DNA of 64,000 nt from Artemisia argyi (taxonomy: Eukaryota; Streptophyta; Magnoliopsida; Asterales; Asteraceae), in contig CM060694.1 in NCBI GenBank assembly GCA_030686995.1, positions 91,417,844 to 91,481,843 of the forward strand, read 5' to 3'. Positions within the stretch are counted from its first letter, which is position 1. Each line of letters opens with the position of its first letter. A program made the translations under genes and the position numbers. A model generated the notes under the pieces. That model had not been told where the DNA came from, made no database searches, and worked only from the letters and a program-made list of their open reading frames with translations. This document shows positions 56,676-64,000 of the stretch, piece after piece.

Positions 56676-58849
56676 GGCGAAGCTTGAACCATCCCAGGAA
56701 AATTACACGGAATAAGAAATCGACCGGGGTCTTCAAGCTTTTCGGGGAGCTTTTTGAGGATAACCGCCGAACAATTCTCATTCATCTGGGTTCGAGATTT
56801 TTCAAACAATTTCTCTTTGTTATTCAAAAGACCTTTTAGCATAGAAGCAAATTTAGGCATTAAAAGTATAGCATCCGCGAGAGTTATGTCAAAATGTAGT
56901 TCTTGAAAAACTTGGTAAAACTTTTCCATCTGAATTTTATCTTTCTCACGGTGCTTTTGTTCGTTTAAGCGTGACGGATAAGGCAAATTTACTTTAACGT
57001 GACTTTCAGTTTCATTAACAACTTTATCTTTTCCTTTAGACGTTGGGACCACCGGAGGTTGGATGTTCTCGGTCCTTCCATTATTACTAGGAATTTCCGT
57101 ATCCGTTGTCGCCTCGGTTTCACGGACGACTACCTTGGGAGACGAAGAAGAAGAAGGGGTAGTCGGAGCCGTTGGTCCATCGATTACAATACCACTCCTA
57201 GTCGTGATCGCCTTAGCATCGCCCCTCGGGTTAGCGATCGTGTTGCTTGGAAGAGTACCCGAGCCCGAGGGTCGATCATTTAAAGACTTCTTCAATTCGG
57301 TCATTTGATTGATTAACATTTTATTCATTTCCTCTTGACTTTTCATAAACTGCTTAAGTAATTCATCCGAAGAAGACTGATTCACAACTGGATTTTGAAA
57401 ATTTTGACCACGATTGTTGTTATTGAAACCTTGATTCTGAAAATTCTGATTTCCATGATTATAATTCCCATTATTAGCATTTTGAAAATTTCCATGAAAA
57501 TTCCCTTGATTTGGGCCTTGATTATAATTTCCCCGATTTTGAAAACCATGATTTTGATTCTGAAAACCATTGTTCATCCGATGTTGATTAGCATTGTGAT
57601 TGAATTGATGATTCCGGTTTTGCACATTTTGATTAATTTGATTGACTTGATTAACCGGATTGACTTGATTTGATTGATTGAAACCGGGTGGTCCAACATA
57701 ATGGTTCGAACGGTAGCTAAGAAGATTTCGGTCACCCTGTGGTTGGTATCCGTTACCGCCCATATTGTAGGTTCCCGAAGTAGCATACACATTCTCGTGA
57801 GTGTAGCCACCGGTGGCTGGGCACTCAAAATACGAATGAGGACCACCACAAGTCTCACAAACATTGTTGACCATATTGACTTGATGGTTCTTGACTTGAT
57901 TTTGATTCTGAGACGTTTGGTGCATTCTTAAAACAGCAGTCGACAAATCATCGAGTTTCTTAGTAGTTGCGGCTATTTCAGAATTAGAAGAATTGTGAGC
58001 AACGGTTGTTCTTGACTCATTCCTCTCGGCTGAGGAATCCCAGTAATTGTAATGAGCCGTCATGTTCTCAATAAGTTAGTAGCAATCTTCAGGACGTCGT
58101 TTCATAAAAGTTCCACCCGCAGCTGCATTGATCGTGTCCCGATGTCGCAAAGTCAAACCATTGTAAAACGTATCAATTATCATAACAAGAAGCATGTTAT
58201 GGTTTGGACACCGATCAATAGCAAGCTTATAGCGTTCCCAAGCTTCGAATAAAGATTCGTCGGGAAGCTGACGGAAATTGCTAATATCGTTTCGAAGTTT
58301 CGTCACCATCGATGGTGGAAAATATTTCGCCAAGAACTTCGATACCATTTCTTCGAAGGTATGAATCGAGTTCTTGGGAAGACGATCAAACCAAGCTGTG
58401 GCATGATGTGTAAGAGAATAGGGGAAGAGAGAAAGACGAAGGGCGTCATCGGAGACCCCATGTTGTTTCATACTTTGGGTGACGGTTAAAAATTTGTCGA
58501 GATGCTTGTTAGCATCGTCACCCGGTAATCCGTGAAATTGGCACGAATTCTGGACTTGTTGAATCATGTGGTGCTTAAGTCCAAAATCCGTAGCCTCAAT
58601 ATTGAGAGGGGCAATCGGACCGCCTCTACCGTGCATTGTCGGTTGACACAGCTCCTTCATCGTTCGGAGATCGGGAGCTGGTGCATTTTGAACAACACCC
58701 ACCGGAGGGTGTTGATTGTTGTGGTTGTTTTGTTCCATTTCCGTGATGTTAGGGAAACGAACTTTGTGTGTGTGACGTATCAAACTCTCGGGGTTCGATA
58801 ATGGAGAAATAAGTCGTTTAGAAGATGAACGGGTGTTCATACACCACAA
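56645..58849 (-). pseudogene. Element K gag, with an internal stop and a frameshift into protease
   Basis: The likely start is the fourth codon of the open frame (MNTRSSSKR, plus 58,840); the frame opens at 58,849. The Gag core has LKHHMIQQVQNSCQFHGLPG, LFPYSLTHHATAWFDRLP and FLAKYFPPS. An in-frame TAA at plus 58,076-58,078 breaks it, and the same frame then continues. A zinc knuckle [13 protein letters not shown] (CX2CX3HX4C) and a long Asn/Gln/Gly-rich region follow. The frame then runs past the protease start in the wrong phase because of a 1-bp change near 56,685-56,700. Gag is the capsid and RNA-packaging protein. Confidence 0.9.
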
Positions 58850-59329
58850 AAACTCAAATTTTGAAAAATAAAAGGAAAATCAAATTTGAAAAGGAAAATC
58901 TTTTTGTATTTTTGTTTTTATAAAGCAAAATTTAAACTTTTGTTTATCTTTTTCAAACGTTACGTTAATCGTAAACCGTTTCCCTTAATCTACTCGCGAC
59001 CGAACGGGAGAGAAGAATGGATCTCTCTTCAGCTTGCAATTTAATGTCAAAGCTATCCGTATTTTCCGCTTATTCGGTTGTAGAATTAAAGTAATCCGAC
59101 TCGCAACTAATTTCACGCGTAGTTATATTGGGAGACTTATTTGGTTTACAACGCCCTTTCTTTCGATCGAGTCGAGGCTGTAACTTTATTATTTTTTTGG
59201 TATTTTTGTGAAAACACTTTAGGAAAAGTGTTTTTGTTTTTTCGATATTTATATAATATATACAAAATAGAGGAAGGCTTATCAAAACACAATTTTCAAA
59301 AACGAATATTCAAAAATTCACTTCAACCT
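58850..59329. other. Leader of element K between primer site and gag
   Basis: Noncoding AT-rich leader on the minus strand, about 480 bp. No frame or repeat of note. Confidence 0.55.
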
Positions 59330-59347
59330 TCCCCGGCAGCGGCGCCA
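59330..59347 (-). other. Primer binding site of element K
   Basis: On the minus strand TGGCGCCGCTGCCGGGGA, four bases after the LTR end CACGAATCA. This form, often assigned to an Asp tRNA primer, is typical of Athila elements. Confidence 0.88.
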
Positions 59348-59351
59348 AAAT

Positions 59352-62300
59352 TGATTCGTGAAAAACACAATATCAATATTATAGTATAGATGTAAGCTCA
59401 AGAAATCCGCAAAGAAATACGGATAACCCGAAGTCGTATTCCGTGTGAAGGGTGAACGGAATTCCGAATTTCCGATTCGGAAAACGTGTCGTGAAAAGTG
59501 GTAAAAAGTGATGTGAATGAGATTACACTAATGAAAAAGTAAATTAAGCACAAATAATCAACTAAACACATAAATCAAATAAGGCAACTAGAAACGTAAC
59601 GTAGAATCGAAAACGTAAACTTAAACGTAAAATAAACGTCAACGCGCGAAATAAAACGCGACTTTTAAGCTACGCTACTCCTACGGACTTGAAAATAATT
59701 TTCAAAAATCAAAAATGTTAAAAGAAAATTTTGAGAAAAAGAAAATTATTTTTTTGACTTTTTATGGATTTATTATGAATTAAAAACTAATTTAACTAAT
59801 TAAAAATTAAAAGAAAATGTAAATAAGTTGAGAAAAATGCAAAATAAATTTCTAAAATTCTAAAATAACTAAAAATAATTTTCTAATATTTTTTTGGATT
59901 TTTCTAGGGTTTTTCTGATTTTTTTTTGGAATTTTTGGTAATTAAAAAGTAATTAAAAATGATTAAAATTGAAAATTAAGTAAGAAAAATAGCAAATGAA
60001 CTCAGAAAAATATGAAAATTTAAGAGAAATTCTAAAATAATATTTAAAAGCTAGGAAAAATAAAAAATTTGAAAAATAAGCACTGGAAATACTGAATAGT
60101 ACAAAACAGCTTATTGAAAAGTGCTTATTAATAAGCACAGTTGACCAATTGACCTAAAACTTGACCCAAATGATATTTAGACTAAATCAAACTTGTTGGA
60201 ACAGATCTTGGACCAAATTGAACTCAGAAACTCAGATATGAATGCAAAAAGGTCAAATAAGCACTATATGAAAAGCCATAAGCACAAGCAGTTGAGATAT
60301 AAGCAAAATCTCAATAGAAACAGGTACTAACAGCTAAATGAAACTCAGATGAGCAATCAAACTCAAGTTATGATCAATAAAAAAGCACTTGCAGTCCTGA
60401 ACTAGAAAACAGATACAAGATTCTAACCACTCCACTAAATAAGCTAAAAAGTTGTAGCAAATTGCCTAAGAACTTAAGAGCTTATGGGGAAGAAGCACTA
60501 ACTGACTATCAGAGATCTCAAAAACAAAAGAAATTCAATCTCTAAAACTTATTTGCTAACTCAAATGACCCCTTGAAATGCCACTAAAACTGATGGTGCA
60601 GGTGGTCTAAGACTCAAACAGACAAATTCAATAAGCTAGACCAATAAGCAAAATAGTTCCAAATCAACTTTTTCTTTTTGAGAATTGTTTACTTACTACT
60701 AAACTTTGAAAATCAGCAATTCACAAATATTTCCAATCAAAATTAAATACTAGAAAGCTTCACAAAAACCTGTCCAAAACCTGAGTTCACCAAATTTGTT
60801 TGACTTTTTTAATGAGCACTCAACTTTGACCAAATTGGATTTTAATTTCGAAGTTATGACTGAAACTTGTGTTAAAAGCTGTTTTAAAATTGAAATAAGC
60901 CGAGACTTAAACCTATGCTACTATTCAACTGTATGTGCAGCCTATTAACTAAGCTGATGTGCAGAAATATGAATAACACACGGATTTTTTGACTAAGAGT
61001 ATTTCTCACTGGTATTATGATCTACTTATCTTGTATACAACTTAGAACATCAGTCTAAACTATCCCTACCCTCTATATTACGAATTACCTCAGCAAACAA
61101 CACAAATCCAAACACCCTTGTATTGCCTGTTTCAACCTAAATTACCACCACAGATTTGACAAGTATCAATCCAACCTCAACCTCAATTATTAACTAGATC
61201 CTAATACCTTAATATTAATCTGAAACACAGAACTCAGATGTAATAATCAAGCAGAACAACAAACTCAGATCCAATAAATGAGACAGATGGAACAGTTGTG
61301 GTGTATTCAAATCACAACTTCAATCAATAATCAGCCAAATTGCTCAAATAAACTACTAATACTCAATTATTATCAGGATTAACTAAGTAATAATAATAAA
61401 CAACAACAAATAAGCACAAGTCTATACTACTTATTAAACTATTAATGCAAAATTAAGACGTAAGATGGAATAAGAACTTACAAACCCCCTCAGCCAAACA
61501 GAGGGGGACTCCCACACAGCCTATCTTTAGATAGGCTAACTGCTTCCTTTGTTAGCTACCTTTAACTCCAAATAAGCTAAGGCTTATCACCAATAAGCTC
61601 AAAACAGTTGAACAGAATTTGACTGCTTATACTTTGTGAAATTTTAATGAAACAGTAACTAATACTTATAAAAAAACAGGGAAACAATTATAATAAACTA
61701 AATCCAAACTACTTTAAAGGTAACACTTAATATATTTTTTTTTTATTTTTTTATATTTTTTATTATTTTTTATTTTTTTATGAACAAAAACCGAATTGAA
61801 AATTTATTTAACTAAAATTAATTCTAAACTTGAAAAGCAAAATATAATAAGCACTTATAAGAGTAAAACAATAAGCTGAAATAAAATTGTGTTCTATTAA
61901 TCAAAGTGAAAGTAGTACAATGTTTAAAGAGAGATTACAATGAAAACTTAATAACAGAAAACTAAAATATTCAAAAACCTACACACTAAACACTGATGAG
62001 AGGGGGGTTTATATAGGTGAGCTGAGGAGAGCTTGGGTATGTCCAGGTCATCAATCCGCGTCACTTTGTGTTTCTTTGAGTCCATATCAGCCCTTGAACA
62101 CGCTCTAGATGCTTCCAATCATTTTGGACCCTTGATTGATTGATGTGATAGAGATGTATCCTCCGTGTGTGATGTTATTGGTCCACGTGTGTGCCTCTGC
62201 CATCACTCCTGACATTCCCTGACCCTTTTAGAAGCCAAATGATTAAGTAATTATTACCTGGGTGGGGTAATTGAGGGTAATTTTTGGGTTGTGGTGTGTT

Positions 62301-63016
62301 AGGGTTCTAAGCACAGTAGTTTTTCTGGGTATAAGAATGAAATTGGGGTGGGATAATTTTGGGGGTGTTTTTATTTAGTTTTAGACGTTGACCGGGTATG
62401 GTTTGACCAAGGGTAGTATTAGCAGGCCGGGTTGGGGTGTTTAAGGGAGTGGGCTTATGTATGTTTTGGGCTTATGGGTATTTTGGGATTATGTGGATTG
62501 GATTTTGGTGTATTTAGTTTAGGATCCGGTATAAAAACAAGGACTATTGTTGTAATTTCTCAAAATCTCAAGGACCAAAGCCGTAATTCTTCAAAACTAT
62601 TTCAAGGGTATATCATGTCATTCTAAGGTTATTTAGGGACTTCCTTTGACTTTTCTTCAATAATTTCATCAAGGGCCAATTTTGTAATTATCAGGAACTT
62701 GAGGGACTAAATTCGCCAAATTCTCAAAACTTTGTTCAGGGACTAAACTTGTGACTTTAAGAATCTCAGAAGTTGAATTTGACTTTTTGAGCTTGGACTT
62801 TGACCATTTGACTTCCCCGGCTCCGACTTTTGACACTTTCCAATCTCGTGCTCGTTTTCGTTGTCGGTTTTCCTTTGTTTTCGTTCATTTTTCTCATATC
62901 CGTACCTGCACATACACAAATACAAAAACATGCATTCTCTTGGCATTTTTGGTTCGTATTTGGTGTTTTTGGTCTGAAATAAGGCTTAAAAAGGATGAGT
63001 GATTAAGCACTCATCA
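59352..63016 (-). repeat. 5' LTR of element K (preferred borders)
   Basis: 3,665 bp, about 99% identical by eye to 47,394-51,043. Its edge TGATTCGTG lies next to the primer site. The other edge is set at CACTCATCA by analogy with the left copy, but similarity continues past it to the end of the window. Confidence 0.72.
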
Positions 63017-64000
63017 AAATCCCCCAGACTAAGGTATTGCCGTGCCCTCACGCAATGTCATCACCTCACGCTTAAAAGAAAAATAATTTCAAAACCTCTC
63101 TTTACTGACGTTGTAAAGTAGCAATGATGTTCAAGAGAGATAGTAAAATCATTTATTCTCAAAAACGCTCTGTTTTCCGGTTTTTCTGAATAACAACTAC
63201 TACTACTCTTTTTGTATTTTTCATTTATATATGTGACGGTTTGCCTTGACTTTCATTATCAATTCTTATCTGTTGATAACTTTCAGGGTCAACGAGTAGA
63301 AACACTTCTCACAGAGAAGAGACCATACGGATAAAAATCGTCATCCTTGATTTTTCACAAGCTCCCAAACTAAGCGTAAAATCGAAATCATTGTTTATCA
63401 GAAGTTAGATGCTAACACTGCCCACAAAAGTTACTTGTGTATTACCTCTTGTCCCCAGGTCCTAAGTTTTGTATCTAAAGATTTTAATTTGTGAGAAATG
63501 AATTGCTTCATATTTTCTCGTTTCGATATTTGTTAGTCCGATAAGAGCACAAAATTTGAACGCTAAGTAGTTTCCAAACTTTCCCTCGAAAACCCCTGCA
63601 TACAGAAATCGGGTCCACATGAAGGTCTCTGATTTAACACGATTTGTAGGGGCTCCCTTTTTATTTACGACCGAGACATACCATGTTTGATACCCGAAAT
63701 GGAAGCTTTTTATTAGGGAAACCCCCGGAGTCGAAGCTTGGCATTTTTGCATAATCATAAGCACTTTAATAATACTTTTGTCTTTAGTCCTTTATTCTTT
63801 TACAGTCAACGGTTTATGAGCCGCCAAGATGTAAGAGTTTTATTATGACTTTGGATTTCTATCCGCTGCTTTTTTATAGCTTTGGATTCCTCTGCCTTTT
63901 ATTTTGGCTTTGGACTATTATTATTGATATTCATAACTATATGCCAAACCCCAAGTCCTACGGCCTTTACTAAGATCACAACATCGGCTGCGAACCGGCA
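63017..64000. repeat. Continuation of the duplicated block beyond the right LTR of element K
   Basis: It matches 51,044-52,041 with about six mismatches by eye. It contains the same hairpin plus AGTCTGGGGG motif and the same noncoding frames. Either a second Athila unit starts here in tandem, or the LTR is longer than 3.65 kb. It is cut by the window edge. Confidence 0.75.

Larger units (their letters stand above)
47394..63016 (-). mobile_element. Element K: Athila-type Ty3/gypsy retrotransposon, minus strand
   Basis: In minus orientation: 5' LTR (59,352-63,016), Athila-type primer site, leader, gag, protease, RT, RNase H, integrase, long 3' internal region, 3' LTR (47,394-51,043). The RT box FMDDFSVYG and the TGGCGCCGCTGCCGGGGA primer site place it in the Athila lineage. 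LTR ends form TGAT...ATCA. The sequence after the right LTR continues like the 3' internal region (see findings), so the right border may be shared with a second tandem unit. By eye the LTR copies differ at about 1%. Gag-pol is broken at three points. Confidence 0.85.

Noticed and set aside
57395..57673. Ile-rich plus-strand frame with apparent membrane segments
   Set aside because: Antisense of the Asn/Gln-rich region of element K gag.

Overview
This window is plant nuclear DNA made almost wholly of nested and side-by-side LTR retrotransposons. No single-copy host gene, tRNA or rRNA could be supported. The families present are Ty3/gypsy chromoviruses of the Tekay/Del type with a C-terminal integrase chromodomain, Ty3/gypsy Athila-type elements, Ty1/copia elements including a Sirevirus, and a probable CACTA DNA transposon end. 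The Gag-protease remnant near 34 kb and the copia tail ORF near 37-38 kb resemble families I associate with Asteraceae (Tanacetum, Artemisia, Chrysanthemum relatives). That host assignment is inference from memory, not a search.

Left block, 1-32 kb, is a nested stack. The oldest layer is a Sirevirus (26.63-32.02 kb, +) with decayed pol, a small downstream ORF, repeated polypurine tracts and a 1.34-kb 3' LTR. A Tekay-family LTR (only its 3' end remains, 26.19-26.63 kb) inserted into it. Element A (Tekay type, minus strand, from before base 1 to 26,188) inserted into that LTR. Its 5' LTR of about 3.45 kb was then split twice: by element B (7,965-20,278, +, complete, TSD GCAAG) and by solo LTR C (21,547-24,655, TSD TTATC). 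Element B has nearly identical 3-kb LTRs and one open 1,527-codon gag-pol, so it is very young. Element A has four visible lesions in gag-pol. Both A and B carry an extra ORF between the primer binding site and gag.

Middle block, 32-47.4 kb. An Athila-like element lacking pol (32.0-36.8 kb) has a degenerate gag and a short protease-like ORF. A degenerate copia tail ORF with a probable LTR follows (36.8-38.9 kb). A probable CACTA terminus with dense GTCACA/TGTGAC subterminal repeats starts at 39,174, followed by two small minus-strand gene candidates, one a clean two-exon model. A complete 3.2-kb non-autonomous LTR element with 297-bp LTRs and TSD AACTC lies at 42,797-46,024. A copia 5' LTR with its primer site starts at 46,288 and is cut at 47,394 by the next element.

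Right block, 47.4-64 kb. An Athila-type element on the minus strand has a gag-pol broken by two in-frame stops and one frameshift. The sequence to its left (47,394 onward) and right (59,352 onward) is duplicated at roughly 99% by eye. The duplication runs past the most likely LTR edge into what looks like 3' internal sequence. This suggests either a tandem LTR-internal-LTR-internal array or an unusually long LTR of about 5.25 kb.

The points most worth follow-up are the extra coiled-coil ORFs in front of gag in both Tekay-type elements, the repeated hairpin-plus-TATA module inside and upstream of the Sirevirus LTR, the possible Athila tandem array, and the repeat-rich CACTA end with its two-exon gene.
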